From NCBI GenBank assembly GCA_002437905.1, contig DJRT01000011.1, forward strand, positions 1 to 64,000: a stretch of 64,000 nucleotides of DNA, written 5' to 3'. Position 1 is the stretch's first letter. Each line of letters starts with the position of its first letter. The position numbers were made by a program, and so were the translations under genes. Positions 15,344 through 24,615 of the stretch are shown here, one piece after another. Source of the DNA: Ruminococcaceae bacterium UBA6353 (GTDB lineage Bacteria; Bacillota; Clostridia; Oscillospirales; Acutalibacteraceae). Under the pieces are notes generated by a model that did not search any database, was not told where the DNA came from, and saw only the letters and a list, made by a program, of their open reading frames with translations.

Positions 15344-15413
15344 GCTGTCGTCCTCCTAATAATATGGGTGCCTGAACGCCCCGTATTTCATACTCTTAAT
15401 GTTATATATCTAC

Positions 15414-15442
15414 ATTGTAGCATGGCTTGTCCGGTTTTTCAA
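15414..15442 (-). promoter_or_regulatory. Promoter of ftsZ
   Basis: TTGAAA (15437-15442), 17 bp, TACAAT (15414-15419), minus strand. Confidence 0.75.
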
Positions 15443-15511
15443 CTGGTATTTTTCTTTTGGGGGGGATTTTTTTGCTTTGCATGTGGTGTTTTCCATTTTG
15501 CTGTGTGAAAA

Positions 15512-15541
15512 TTGACTTTATGTGCTGCCGCATGGTAGAAT
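15512..15541 (+). promoter_or_regulatory. Promoter of rhamnosidase-like gene
   Basis: TTGACT (15512-15517), 18 bp, TAGAAT (15536-15541). Confidence 0.6.
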
Positions 15542-15567
15542 TGCCTCAAAAGTAAGGGGGAGAGTGC

Positions 15568-17241
15568 GTGAAGGATCTACACATTTTGGCGGATGACCCG
15601 CTTAAGCGTTCGTTTGTGCTGCCGCAGCGGGTGGTATGCACCACCGGCTGCGTGGAGAATGCGGAGGTGCTGCTGGAGGAACGCAGCCTGCAGATCAGCC
15701 TGGCAGAGACGCGTATGACCACGCTGCGGAATGCCGCCGATGGCGAGAAGGCCGGCGTACTGCTGGATTTCGGGCGGGAGCTGACCGGCGGTATCCGGCT
15801 GCTGTGCTTCGCGGTGGATACGCCGTCGGAGCAGACGCGATATCCGCTGGTGCGTCTGCGCTTCGGCGAATCGGCCAGTGAGGCGATGACGCCGCTGCTT
15901 GAAAAGAATACCGGCAATGACCACGCGGTGCGGGATTTTGTGGTGCCGGTGCCGGCGCTGAGCGACCAGGAATGGGGGCAGACCGGCTTCCGGTTTGTCT
16001 ATATCGAGCTGCAGCAGCCGGACACGGTGCTGTGCCTGACGGCGGCGGTGGCAGCGTTCGCCCGCCGGGAGCCGGCGTGGCGCGGCAGCTTCCGCTGCAG
16101 CGATGAACGGCTGAATGAAATTTTTGCCGTATCGGCCTACACCTGCCAGCTGTGTATGCAGCACCATCTGTGGGATGGGGTGAAGCGTGACCGCCTGATC
16201 TGGATTGGCGACTCGCACCCGGAGATGCTGACGATCCGCTCGGTGTTCGGCCGGCAGCCGGTGCTGGAGGAAAGCCTGGATGAGGTTTGCCGCACCAACC
16301 CACTGCCCAAGTGGATGAACGGGATGTCGGCCTATTCGCTGTGGTGGCTGCGCATCCTGTGGGATTGGTATATGTACACCGGCGACCGGGAGTACCCCAT
16401 GCGGCACCGGGCGTATGTGCAGGGCCTGGTTCGGCAGGTGCTGGCGGATATTGATGAAAACGGCTGCCTGACCTGGCCGTATTTCTTCCTGGATTGGCCG
16501 ACCAATAATACGCCGGCGGCGCAGGACGGCGTGCAGGCACTGCTGACGCTGGCCCTGGAGGCGGCGGAAAACCTGCTGACCCTGTTCGGGGATACGGAGC
16601 AGGCGGCAGCGGTGCGGCCGGTGCTGGCGAAGACACGCCGCTATTCCGGTAAGGGGCACGGCTCCAAGGCCGCAGCGGCGATGCTGTATCTGGCCGGCAT
16701 ACTGCCGGCGGAGGAAATGGTTGCCTGCCTGACCGCGGGCGGCGCGGCGGGGATGTCCACCTTCATGAGCTACTACCTGCTGACGGCGCTGGCTGGGGTC
16801 GGGGAGACGGAAACCGCCCTGTCCATGCTGCGCACCTATTACGGCGGAATGCTGGATATGGGAGCCACCACCTTCTGGGAGGATTTTGACCTGAGCTGGA
16901 TGCCGGGGGCGGCGCCGATCGACCGGCTGCCTGCGGCCGGTGAAAAGGACATCCACGGCGACTACGGAAACTATTGCTATGAGCAGTTCCGGCACAGCCT
17001 GTGCCATGGCTGGTCCTCCGGGCCGGCGCCGTTCCTGCTGGAAACGGTGTTAGGTGTGCATTTTGATACCCCCGGCGGTGAGGTGATCCGGCTGCGGCCG
17101 CAGCTTGGCGGGCTGACCTTTGCCGAGGGCAGCTATCCGCTGCCGCAGGGCGGTGAGCTGCATGTGCGGTGCGAACAGACGCCGCAGGGGGTGCAGGTGC
17201 AGTACGATGCCCCGGCCGGCGTCCGGGTGCTGACGGAATAA
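15568..17241 (+). CDS. Alpha-L-rhamnosidase-like glycoside hydrolase (GH78 type)
   Basis: 557-aa cytosolic glycosidase without a signal peptide. An N-terminal beta-rich part is followed from about residue 170 by the (alpha/alpha)6 barrel with the GH78 signature WDGVKRDRLIWIGD (general acid region) and WEDFDLSW later. A short beta-sandwich closes the protein. It is smaller than many multi-domain rhamnosidases (800-1000 aa). Translation starts at GTG 15568 behind AGGGGGAG. It probably removes terminal rhamnose or a similar sugar from imported plant or mucin glycosides; substrate certainty is low. Confidence 0.85.
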   Translation: MKDLHILADDPLKRSFVLPQRVVCTTGCVENAEVLLEERSLQISLAETRMTTLRNAADGEKAGVLLDFGRELTGGIRLLCFAVDTPSEQTRYPLVRLRFGESASEAMTPLLEKNTGNDHAVRDFVVPVPALSDQEWGQTGFRFVYIELQQPDTVLCLTAAVAAFARREPAWRGSFRCSDERLNEIFAVSAYTCQLCMQHHLWDGVKRDRLIWIGDSHPEMLTIRSVFGRQPVLEESLDEVCRTNPLPKWMNGMSAYSLWWLRILWDWYMYTGDREYPMRHRAYVQGLVRQVLADIDENGCLTWPYFFLDWPTNNTPAAQDGVQALLTLALEAAENLLTLFGDTEQAAAVRPVLAKTRRYSGKGHGSKAAAAMLYLAGILPAEEMVACLTAGGAAGMSTFMSYYLLTALAGVGETETALSMLRTYYGGMLDMGATTFWEDFDLSWMPGAAPIDRLPAAGEKDIHGDYGNYCYEQFRHSLCHGWSSGPAPFLLETVLGVHFDTPGGEVIRLRPQLGGLTFAEGSYPLPQGGELHVRCEQTPQGVQVQYDAPAGVRVLTE

Positions 17242-17264
17242 GCAAAGCCGCATGAAAACGGAAA

Positions 17265-17312
17265 ACCGCGGCACAGGCGTCCGATCGGACGCCTGTGCCG
17301 CGGTCTTTTTTT
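17265..17312. terminator. Perfect 40-bp palindromic terminator
   Basis: A perfect 20-bp stem (17265-17304, half-site ACCGCGGCACAGGCGTCCGA) with seven T on the plus side lies between convergent genes. Confidence 0.88.
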
Positions 17313-17327
17313 GTGCCGGCGGGCGGG

Positions 17328-18875
17328 TCAGCCATCATTCTCCCACTCATCCCAGGCCTCGTCAAGGTCATCATAGTCGCCATCCTCAAACAGATCCTCC
17401 GGGCTATCGTAATCATCCCGCAGGGTGTGGCGGCTGGTGGTGTCGGAGGAGTTTTTATTGCCGAAGGTGCGTGGCGGCCGGTCGGCGATCTGTACCAGCA
17501 GGCGGTCGCCGTTCCAGCAGGCATCTTTCACCTTTTCGGCCTGCACCACCTTGCCGAACTCACACCGGACAGAGAATACCCACTGCCCATCGGTGCTGTA
17601 CCAGTTGTAGTGGGTGATCGTTACGGTAGTGCGCTTGGGGCTTTTCTGTACGCGGGTGGAGGTGTGCCGTTCGCTCGGCTTGCCGAGCACGCGGGTGGCG
17701 GTAACCTCGCTTTCGTCCATGCCGACATAGGGCAGGCCGCTGGCTTTCAGTGCCGCTATCCGGTCAGCCTCTGCCTTGGCCGCAGCGGCCTGTGCGGCCT
17801 TTTCTGCTTCGATGCGGGTGTGCAGTGTGTCCCGCAGTGCCCGGATCTCGGCGGCGCAGTCGCCGGCGTAATCAGCCGGGACGGCATCCAGCGTTTTGTA
17901 AGCGCTTTCCATCTCGGCCAATGCCGTGGCTGCCTCAGCGGCCTCACCGGCCCTGGCAAACAGCCGCAGCTGCGCTGCATTGCGATACTGCGATACATCC
18001 TCCAGGGCGCTCAGCGCCCAGGAATAGTGCTGGTCTTTCAGCCTTTCCAGAGCCAGATCGTACAGGAGCTGATTCAGCCGGGCGTTTTCGCTTTCCAGCA
18101 GCTGCGTGGCTCCCTCCCGGCACAGCCCGCTGCGGTTGTCGGCAGCGGCTGTGTACAGCGCGATATGCTGCCGCAGGGTATCCGGGTCTTCGGTTGGCGC
18201 GGCAGCCGCCGCGGCGCACACGCGCTTGCACTGCCGTTGTGCGCCGGTCAGCGCCGGCAGCCCGGTGGTCGTTTGCGCGGCCGTGGCATAGTCCCCGGCA
18301 AGCAGGCTGTCAGCCGCCAGGCGGTAGCGCTCCCTCAGGGCGTACCAGCCGAGTATGCCGCCAATGCACAGGCATCCGGCGGCTACGGCAGCTGCCAGCC
18401 AGCCGATCAGCCGTCGGCGGCGCAGTGGCCGGGCAGATGCGTCCGGTGCGCTTCCGGTTGGCGGTGTATCCTCCGGCGTGGCTGCCGGGATATCCGGGAT
18501 CTCGTCGGGAGCCGGGGGTTCCTCCGGCTCCACTGCCGGCCCGACAGCCGGGGAGGTGGGCTCTGCAGAGGGAATATCCGCCGGCTGTGGCGGACGGGCC
18601 GGCCACCGGCGTGTTTTCGGTTTGGGCGGCGGCAACGGCGTACCGTCGTCCCGGCCGAGAATAAACTTGGTTTTTTCCGGCGGGAAAGGGGCTTCTTCGG
18701 CTGTATACAATCCTGTGGCGGCGATCCGGCCGACCCGGACGGTATCGTAGCGCCCGAATGGAACGCGCACGGCGTCACCGACCGTCAGGGTATCATCCTC
18801 CGTGCGGTAGGCATAGGGCGTATCGACCCCCGCAACGGTGACCTGACAGTAGCGATAATACACGGTATCCTCCAC
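17328..18875 (-). CDS. Membrane protein with PriA-N-like domain
   Basis: 515-aa protein of unusual layout. Residues 7-72 (VTVAGVDTPYAYRTED.. VGDAVRVPFGR .. VGRI) look like the 3'-DNA-binding domain at the N-terminus of PriA helicase. A Pro/Glu/Ala-rich linker (80-150) precedes a basic RRRR and a single membrane helix (about 157-178). An Ala-rich helical region (185-370), a small domain (LPYVGMDESEVTATRVLGKP) and an acidic tail with many Asp and Glu follow. GTG 18875 has AAGGAGG eight bases upstream. No helicase motifs are present. The function is unknown. Confidence 0.75.
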   Translation of the reverse strand: MEDTVYYRYCQVTVAGVDTPYAYRTEDDTLTVGDAVRVPFGRYDTVRVGRIAATGLYTAEEAPFPPEKTKFILGRDDGTPLPPPKPKTRRWPARPPQPADIPSAEPTSPAVGPAVEPEEPPAPDEIPDIPAATPEDTPPTGSAPDASARPLRRRRLIGWLAAAVAAGCLCIGGILGWYALRERYRLAADSLLAGDYATAAQTTTGLPALTGAQRQCKRVCAAAAAAPTEDPDTLRQHIALYTAAADNRSGLCREGATQLLESENARLNQLLYDLALERLKDQHYSWALSALEDVSQYRNAAQLRLFARAGEAAEAATALAEMESAYKTLDAVPADYAGDCAAEIRALRDTLHTRIEAEKAAQAAAAKAEADRIAALKASGLPYVGMDESEVTATRVLGKPSERHTSTRVQKSPKRTTVTITHYNWYSTDGQWVFSVRCEFGKVVQAEKVKDACWNGDRLLVQIADRPPRTFGNKNSSDTTSRHTLRDDYDSPEDLFEDGDYDDLDEAWDEWENDG

Positions 18876-18914
18876 CCGGTATTCCTCCTTTTCCGGATAT
18901 GGTCTGCTGCGGCT

Positions 18915-20297
18915 TTATTCTTCCGCCGCCGTCTGCCGGTCGGGCGGCAGGGTGCGCAGCACCGTGCCGCATACGGGAATGGCTGCCGCAAAGGTGATGG
19001 CATCGGCCGCTGGCTGTGCCAGCTGCACCCCCAGCAGCGCCGGCAGAGAAAGCAGTGGCAGCAGGCGGGGCAGTGCCAGCACCAGCGGAATGAAGAAAAT
19101 GCCCTGCCGCGCCATGGCGATGAAGCTGGCGCGTCCTACCCGGCCGATATTCTGCAGGAACATATTGCTGATGGTGATCCACGCTGTCAGCGGGAAGCTG
19201 ATGCACTGCAGCCGCAGAGAGAGCGTGCCGATGCGGATAACCTCCGGGTCGCGGCTGAACAGCCCCACCAGCGGGGCGGCAAACACCGCCCCGGCTGCGC
19301 TGGCGACCAGCAGAAAGATGGAGCCGGTGCGCACACAGAACCAGAAGGCCCTTTTCACCCGGCTGTAAAGCCCGGCACCGTAATTGAAGCCGCACACCGG
19401 CTGGAAGCCCTGCCCGAAGCCGAGCATGGCAGAGAATGCCAGGCTCATGATCTTGGTGGCCACCGTCATGGCGGCAATGGCGGCATCCCCGCCGAACAGG
19501 CCGGCGGAAAAATTAAGGCAGATGGTGGAAAGGCTGGAAAGCCCCTGCCGGCAGAGGGTGGGAAAGCCGCCGCGCAGGATGGCGCGGTAATCCTGCCACC
19601 GCGGCCGGAACAGCCGCAGCTGTATGCGCAGGTTATCCCCCCGTGTGCAGCAGAACAGCAGGATGCAAAAGCCGATAAACTGGCTGATGACCGTGGCCGC
19701 GGCCGCACCGGTGACCCCCATGCCGAAGGTGAAGATGAACAGCGGGTCCAGCGCCACATTCAGCACCGCACCGGCGCCGATGCCCAGCATACTGTAAAAG
19801 GCGTTGCCCTGATAGCGCAGCAGATTGTTCAGCACCAGCGAGGAGGTCATATACGGCGCCCCCAGCAGAATCACCCGCAGGTAGTCCCGTGCATAGGGCA
19901 GAATGGTCTCGGTGGAGCCGAGCAGCCGCGCCAGCGGGGTGAGAAAGCAGAAGCCCAGCCCCATGATCGCCGTGCCGGCGATCAGCGCAGAGAAAAAGCC
20001 GACCGCCGCCATGTGGGCGGCCTCCTCGGCGCGCTCCTGCCCCAGCAGGCGGGAGATGGTATTGCCCGATCCCTGGCCAAAGAAGAAGCCAACCGCCTGG
20101 ATGATGGCCATAAAGGAGAACACCACCCCCACCGCACCGGTGGCGCTGGTATTGTGCAGCAGCCCCACATAAAAGGTATCGGCCATATTGTAAAAGGCGG
20201 TGACCAGCATGGTAACCACGGTGGGCACTGCCAGCCTGGCCACCAGCCGTTCCACCGGCTGGGTGGTCATGCGCAGGAATTTTTCGTGTCTGTCCAT
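18915..20297 (-). CDS. MATE-family efflux transporter
   Basis: 460-aa integral membrane protein with twelve helices in two homologous halves (PFAM MatE). The opening QPVERLVARLAVPTVVTMLVTAFYNMADTF is typical of the Clostridial DinF/NorM branch. Start 20297 (MDRHEKFLRM) is used because the upstream extension overlaps ddh and is not MATE-like. It follows ddh by 7 bp. It exports cationic drugs or metabolites by Na+ or H+ antiport; the actual substrate is unknown. Confidence 0.92.
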   Translation of the reverse strand: MDRHEKFLRMTTQPVERLVARLAVPTVVTMLVTAFYNMADTFYVGLLHNTSATGAVGVVFSFMAIIQAVGFFFGQGSGNTISRLLGQERAEEAAHMAAVGFFSALIAGTAIMGLGFCFLTPLARLLGSTETILPYARDYLRVILLGAPYMTSSLVLNNLLRYQGNAFYSMLGIGAGAVLNVALDPLFIFTFGMGVTGAAAATVISQFIGFCILLFCCTRGDNLRIQLRLFRPRWQDYRAILRGGFPTLCRQGLSSLSTICLNFSAGLFGGDAAIAAMTVATKIMSLAFSAMLGFGQGFQPVCGFNYGAGLYSRVKRAFWFCVRTGSIFLLVASAAGAVFAAPLVGLFSRDPEVIRIGTLSLRLQCISFPLTAWITISNMFLQNIGRVGRASFIAMARQGIFFIPLVLALPRLLPLLSLPALLGVQLAQPAADAITFAAAIPVCGTVLRTLPPDRQTAAEE

Positions 20298-20304
20298 GGC
20301 TGCC

Positions 20305-21288
20305 TCACAGCAGGGTGCGGCGCAGGGTGTCCCCGCCCAGCGGCGAAAGGTAGGCCGGGGGGATATCCAGCACCGTCCGGCAGCCTGTGGCGCCCTCGCG
20401 GCACAGCCGCCAAAGCGCACGGGCGTAGGCCACCAGCACGCTGCCTGTAAACTCCGGGTTGGAATCCAGCTGCAGGCGGTATTCGATCACCTGCGTGTGC
20501 TCACCGTGCGCACCGGTATCCCCGCTGCGGATGACACAGCCGCCGTGCGGAATGCCGGCGTGGTCACGCTGCAGCTCCTCCAGGGAGATGAAGTGCACGG
20601 TGGTATCGTATTCATCAAAATAGCGCGGCATGGTGACGATCTCCCGCTCGATCCGGGCGCGATCCGCTCCCTCCTCGGCCACCACATAGCACTCCCGCGT
20701 GTGCTTTTGCCGGGCGGTCAGGGTCGGCCGCTCACCGCGGCGCACCGCCTCCAGCGATTGCGGCACCGGCACGGTGTATTGCCGGGCATCCACCACCCCG
20801 GCAATGCGGCGGATGGCGTCGGAATGCCCCTGGCTGACCCCGCGCCCCCAGAAGGTGTAGTCTGCCCCCTGCGGCAGAATGGCGGCGGCATATGCCCGGC
20901 TGAGCGAAAACAGACCGGGATCCCAGCCCACCGAAATGATGGCCGCATGGCCGCTTTCCCGTGCCGCTGCATCCACGGCGGCAAAATGCTCCGGAATGGT
21001 CGCGTGGGTGTCAAAGCTGTCGATCACATGGAAAAGGCGGGCAAGCTGTGGGGTCTGCACCGGCAGGTCGGTCGCACTGCCGCCGCACAGCAGCAGCACA
21101 TCGATCTTCTCCTGCCACTGCGCCGCCTCGGCGGCCGCCACCACCGGCACGGTGGTATCCAGCGGGTGCACCGCTGCCGGATCCCGGCGGGTGAAAACCG
21201 CCGCAAGCTGCATATCAGGGCTCTGCCGGATGGCCAGCTCCGCCCCGCGTCCCAGGTTACCATAGCCGAAAATACCAATACGCATCAT
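20305..21288 (-). CDS. ddh: meso-Diaminopimelate dehydrogenase
   Basis: 327-aa NADPH-dependent enzyme making meso-DAP from tetrahydrodipicolinate in one step. It has the N-terminal Rossmann motif GIFGYGNLGRG (about 5-15), the DSFDTH and SVGWDPGLFSL segments and WGRGVSQGHSDA characteristic of Ddh, at normal length. GGGAGG precedes ATG 21288. It supplies wall DAP and lysine, consistent with the L-box importer and LysRS elsewhere in the window. It sits in a four-gene minus-strand run with the PIN-like gene upstream and MATE downstream. Confidence 0.94.
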   Translation of the reverse strand: MMRIGIFGYGNLGRGAELAIRQSPDMQLAAVFTRRDPAAVHPLDTTVPVVAAAEAAQWQEKIDVLLLCGGSATDLPVQTPQLARLFHVIDSFDTHATIPEHFAAVDAAARESGHAAIISVGWDPGLFSLSRAYAAAILPQGADYTFWGRGVSQGHSDAIRRIAGVVDARQYTVPVPQSLEAVRRGERPTLTARQKHTRECYVVAEEGADRARIEREIVTMPRYFDEYDTTVHFISLEELQRDHAGIPHGGCVIRSGDTGAHGEHTQVIEYRLQLDSNPEFTGSVLVAYARALWRLCREGATGCRTVLDIPPAYLSPLGGDTLRRTLL

Positions 21289-21309
21289 GCTTGTGTCCTC
21301 CCTGCGGCC

Positions 21310-21888
21310 TTACTGGCGGCCTTTTTTGTCGGTGATCAGCGGCTTGATCGCCGTATAGATCTCACTGGCGCGTTTATTGTCCTTGAATTCCTTGAGCAGG
21401 GCGTTATTGATGCCCTGCTTGGTCTTGTACTGCTGGATGATCTTGACCACCGTCGGCACGGCCGTCTTATCGCTGACCACCTTGCTCACCCGGTCGTTCA
21501 GCTCGTCCTTTTCCTTGTCCTCGTCCCGTCCGGCCAGATCCATCACGATCTTGACCGGGACATCGCGGCGCGACCAATAGCTGACCAGCGCACCGAAGCC
21601 CTTATCCTTGGTGACAATATAAAACCGGGCATTGCGGTCGCGGTTTTCGCTGATCAGATAGCCGAGGTAGGAGGAAAGCTGGAAGTCCAGCGCATTTTTG
21701 GTGCCGGTCTCCACCTTCTGGTACTGGATCTCCGCCTTGGCCTCGCTGAGTCGCCGGTGCAGGCCGAAGGTCAGGGTGTCGGCGTTTTCGCTGTAAAAGA
21801 GGCACACGCTGTCCTCCCGGCCGAGACCGCTGATGCCGTCCAGCCCGTGTGTTTTGACATTTTCATAATCAATCAGATAATAAGTCAA
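21310..21888 (-). CDS. PIN-like domain protein
   Basis: 192-aa protein opening with YYLIDYENV, the first acidic strand of PIN/NYN-like nucleases. Further conserved pieces are FYSENADTLTF, NALDFQLSSYLGYLI and YIVTKDKGFGALVSYW, which supply the other acidic residues. Its C-terminus is lysine-rich. It starts at TTG 21888 behind GGGGGAA, 22 bp before ddh. It is likely an RNA-binding or RNase protein and could be a stand-alone housekeeping factor; no antitoxin partner is evident. Confidence 0.78.
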   Translation of the reverse strand: MTYYLIDYENVKTHGLDGISGLGREDSVCLFYSENADTLTFGLHRRLSEAKAEIQYQKVETGTKNALDFQLSSYLGYLISENRDRNARFYIVTKDKGFGALVSYWSRRDVPVKIVMDLAGRDEDKEKDELNDRVSKVVSDKTAVPTVVKIIQQYKTKQGINNALLKEFKDNKRASEIYTAIKPLITDKKGRQ

Positions 21889-21963
21889 TACTATTCCCCC
21901 GTTTATTTATCTATATGCTATATGCAGTCCCGCTGCCTGCGGGGCGTTTTCTGTATATAGAAA

Positions 21964-21992
21964 AGTATACCACGAACCGGTGTTCTCTGCAA
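21964..21992 (-). promoter_or_regulatory. Promoter of PIN-ddh-MATE operon
   Basis: TTGCAG (21987-21992), 17 bp, TATACT (21964-21969), minus strand. Confidence 0.6.
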
Positions 21993-22047
21993 GAAAAAGG
22001 TGGAAAAATCTGTCGGCAGCCCCCGCAGGGGGCGGCGATGCCGCTAT

Positions 22048-22076
22048 TTGACAACCGCCCCGGCTTATGCTATGAT
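22048..22076 (+). promoter_or_regulatory. Promoter of surface-glycan genes
   Basis: TTGACA (22048-22053), 17 bp, TATGAT (22071-22076), 40 bp before the glycosyltransferase start. Confidence 0.8.
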
Positions 22077-22115
22077 TACGGTGCTTATTTATGCGTGCAG
22101 CGGGGAGGCGGGCGC

Positions 22116-23033
22116 ATGGCCGTGCGTGTTACTGCGGTGGTGGTCACTTATAACCGGCGGGAGAGCCTGCTGCGCTGTCTTGCCGCGCTGGAGGGGCAGG
22201 CGGGTACGCCGCCGGCCATTCTGGTGGTGGATAATGCCGGCACCGACGGCACGGAACAGGCGCTGCTGCCGCTGCAGGCGGCCGGCCGCCTGCGCTACCA
22301 CCGCACGGCGGAGAACCTGGGCGGCGCCGGTGGCTTCCAGCTTGGTATCCGGCTGGCGGCCGAGGCAGGCGCACAGCTTTTGTGGCTGATGGATGACGAT
22401 TGCCTCCCGGAGCCGGGGGCGTTGCAGGCGCTGCTGGCGGCGCACGACCGTCTTGGCGGGCAGTACGGGTTTCTTTCCGGCATGGCCTACTGGCGGGACG
22501 GCAGTCCCTGCCGTATGAATATCCAGCGCACCGGCCTGCACCGCAAGCTGCAGGACCGGGAAAGCGCGCTGGTGCCGGTAACGATGGCAACCTTTGTTTC
22601 GCTGCTGGTGCCGGTGGAGCGGGTACGGGCGGTTGGCCTGCCACTGCGGGAGTTTTTCATCTGGGCGGATGATCTGGAATATACCCGCCGTCTTTCCCGG
22701 CGCTATGCCTGCTATGCCGTGCCTGCCAGCCGTGTGCTGCACGATATGCACAGCAACGGGCGGGTGGATATTGCCACTGATGCCCCGGAGCGGCTGCCGC
22801 GCTACGCCTGTCTGTACCGCAATGAGGTGTATCTCTATCGGCGGGAGGGGCTGCGTGGCTGGCTGTATCTGCTCAGCCGCACGGCGCTGCATCTGCTGCG
22901 GGCGCTGCGGGCGCCGGATGGCCGGCGGCGGGCCGGCATTGTCTGGCGTTCCTTCTGTGCCGGGCTGCATTTTGCCCCCGCGGTGGAGTATCTGCCGGAC
23001 GAGCTGCCGGCCGGCGGATGTACCGCCCCCTGA
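22116..23033 (+). CDS. Family 2 glycosyltransferase
   Basis: 305-aa GT-A enzyme: TAVVVTYNRRESLLRCLAAL opening, NLGGAGGF, metal-binding DDD (LWLMDDDCLPEP) and a downstream FIWADDLEYTRRL that resembles the galactofuranosyl/rhamnosyl-transferase type. ATG 22116 has GGGGAGG upstream; an earlier in-frame Met is unsupported. It is the first of three genes with a flippase and a LicD protein, so it probably builds a surface glycan or teichoic-acid-like repeat on a lipid carrier at the cytoplasmic face. Confidence 0.88.
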   Translation: MAVRVTAVVVTYNRRESLLRCLAALEGQAGTPPAILVVDNAGTDGTEQALLPLQAAGRLRYHRTAENLGGAGGFQLGIRLAAEAGAQLLWLMDDDCLPEPGALQALLAAHDRLGGQYGFLSGMAYWRDGSPCRMNIQRTGLHRKLQDRESALVPVTMATFVSLLVPVERVRAVGLPLREFFIWADDLEYTRRLSRRYACYAVPASRVLHDMHSNGRVDIATDAPERLPRYACLYRNEVYLYRREGLRGWLYLLSRTALHLLRALRAPDGRRRAGIVWRSFCAGLHFAPAVEYLPDELPAGGCTAP

Positions 23034-23130
23034 ACGGTTTTATCTGTTGTTTGCTTTCTGTCCTATTCTGTGGCCGGTGCTCTGTCTGCCGTGCCGTCTG
23101 CCCGTGAGCCGGGCATTGGGAGGATAGCCT

Positions 23131-24615
23131 ATGCCGCATGGCAAAGCCGGCGCAGCCGGCGATATCAAACGAAATTATGTATATCATACCCTGTTCCAGA
23201 TCCTGTCGCTGCTGATCCCCCTGATCACGGCACCCTACATCGCGCGGGTGCTGCAGCGCACGGGTGTGGGGCTGTACAGCTATGCCAATTCCATTGCCAC
23301 CTTCTTCTCCCTGGTGGCGCCGCTGGGCATCTCCTCCTACGGCCTGCGGGAGGTCTCCCGCGCGCGGGATGACCGTCGCCGCGCCTCCAAGCTGTATTGG
23401 GAGCTGAGCCTGCTGCGCATGGCCTCCACGGTGCTATGCCTGCTGGTGTACCTGCTCTTTGTGCTCATCTTTGCCGAGGATATCCGGGTGTATCTGGCCT
23501 GCGGGCTGGTCATCCTGTCGGCCGGCCTGGATCCCAGCTGGTTCTTCCAGGCGCTGGAGGAATTCCGTACGCTGATGGTGCAGAATTTTCTGGTCAAGCT
23601 GGCCGGCCTGATCTGCATATTCCTGTTCGTGCGCAGTGCGGACGATTTGGTGCTGTATATCCTCATCACGGCGGGCAGTACCCTGTTTTCCCATGTGGTG
23701 ATGCGGCTGCGGCTGCTGCCGGTGCTGTGCTGGATCCCGCTGCGGCACCTGCGCTTCCGCCGGCACCTGCGGGAGACGATGCTGTATTTCATCCCCACGG
23801 TGGCTACCTCAGTGTACACCGTGCTGGATCGCGCTATGATCGGTTTTCTGACCCACGACCTGGTGGAGAGCGGTTACTATGAGCAGGCGCACCGGGTGGT
23901 GGGCACGCTGCTGCTGATCATCACCTCGCTGAATGTGGTGGTGGGGGTGCGTACCTCGTACCTGTTTGGGCAGGAGCGGGAGGCGGAGGTCCGCCGGCAT
24001 ATCCAGGATACCTTCCGCTTTATGTACCTGCTGGCGTTTCCGCTGGCGGCCGGGATGCTGGCCTGTGCGCCGGATTTTGTGCCGTGGTTTTTCGGCCCCG
24101 GCTATGAGCAGGTGGCGCCGCTGATGATGCTGTCCGCACCGCTGCTGTTTACCATCGGCACCAGCAATGTGCTGGGCACCCTGTACCTAACCCCCAGCGG
24201 GCAGCGTGCCCTGAGCAACCGGGCGGTGATCGCTGGGGCGGTGCTCAATTTTCTGCTGAACCTGCTGCTGATCCCGTTCCTGGGCGCCTATGGGGCGGTG
24301 GCTGCATCGGTCACGGCCGAGCTGCTGATTGCCGTGCTGTATATGCGCTATTCCCGGCGCTTTATCCCGGTGGGCGGCGTGCTGCGGCTGGCGCTGCGGT
24401 ACTGCCTGCTGTCTGCGGGGATGTTCCTGCCGGTGTGGTGGATCGGGCGCAGGCTCGGCCCCGGGCTGTGGACAACCCTGCTGCAGATGGCGGTGGGGGT
24501 GCTGCTGTATACGGGCGAACTGATCGTGGTGCGGGATCCCGCCTGGCTGGGTACGCGCCGGCTGCTGCGCAGCCGGCTGGCGGCGCACCGCACCGGAAAG
24601 GGGGACGCCGCATGA
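23131..24615 (+). CDS. Polysaccharide flippase (Wzx/MOP superfamily)
   Basis: 494-aa multipass protein (about 12-14 helices) of the oligosaccharidyl-lipid flippase family: NYVYHTLFQILSLLIPLITA and the PYIARVLQRTGVGLYSY segment are hallmark Wzx/RfbX sequence. GGGAGG at 23118-23123 precedes ATG 23131. It overlaps licD by 4 bp. It should move undecaprenyl-linked glycans outward for the neighbouring transferases. No polymerase gene is present, so assembly must involve genes elsewhere or a single unit. Confidence 0.9.
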   Translation: MPHGKAGAAGDIKRNYVYHTLFQILSLLIPLITAPYIARVLQRTGVGLYSYANSIATFFSLVAPLGISSYGLREVSRARDDRRRASKLYWELSLLRMASTVLCLLVYLLFVLIFAEDIRVYLACGLVILSAGLDPSWFFQALEEFRTLMVQNFLVKLAGLICIFLFVRSADDLVLYILITAGSTLFSHVVMRLRLLPVLCWIPLRHLRFRRHLRETMLYFIPTVATSVYTVLDRAMIGFLTHDLVESGYYEQAHRVVGTLLLIITSLNVVVGVRTSYLFGQEREAEVRRHIQDTFRFMYLLAFPLAAGMLACAPDFVPWFFGPGYEQVAPLMMLSAPLLFTIGTSNVLGTLYLTPSGQRALSNRAVIAGAVLNFLLNLLLIPFLGAYGAVAASVTAELLIAVLYMRYSRRFIPVGGVLRLALRYCLLSAGMFLPVWWIGRRLGPGLWTTLLQMAVGVLLYTGELIVVRDPAWLGTRRLLRSRLAAHRTGKGDAA

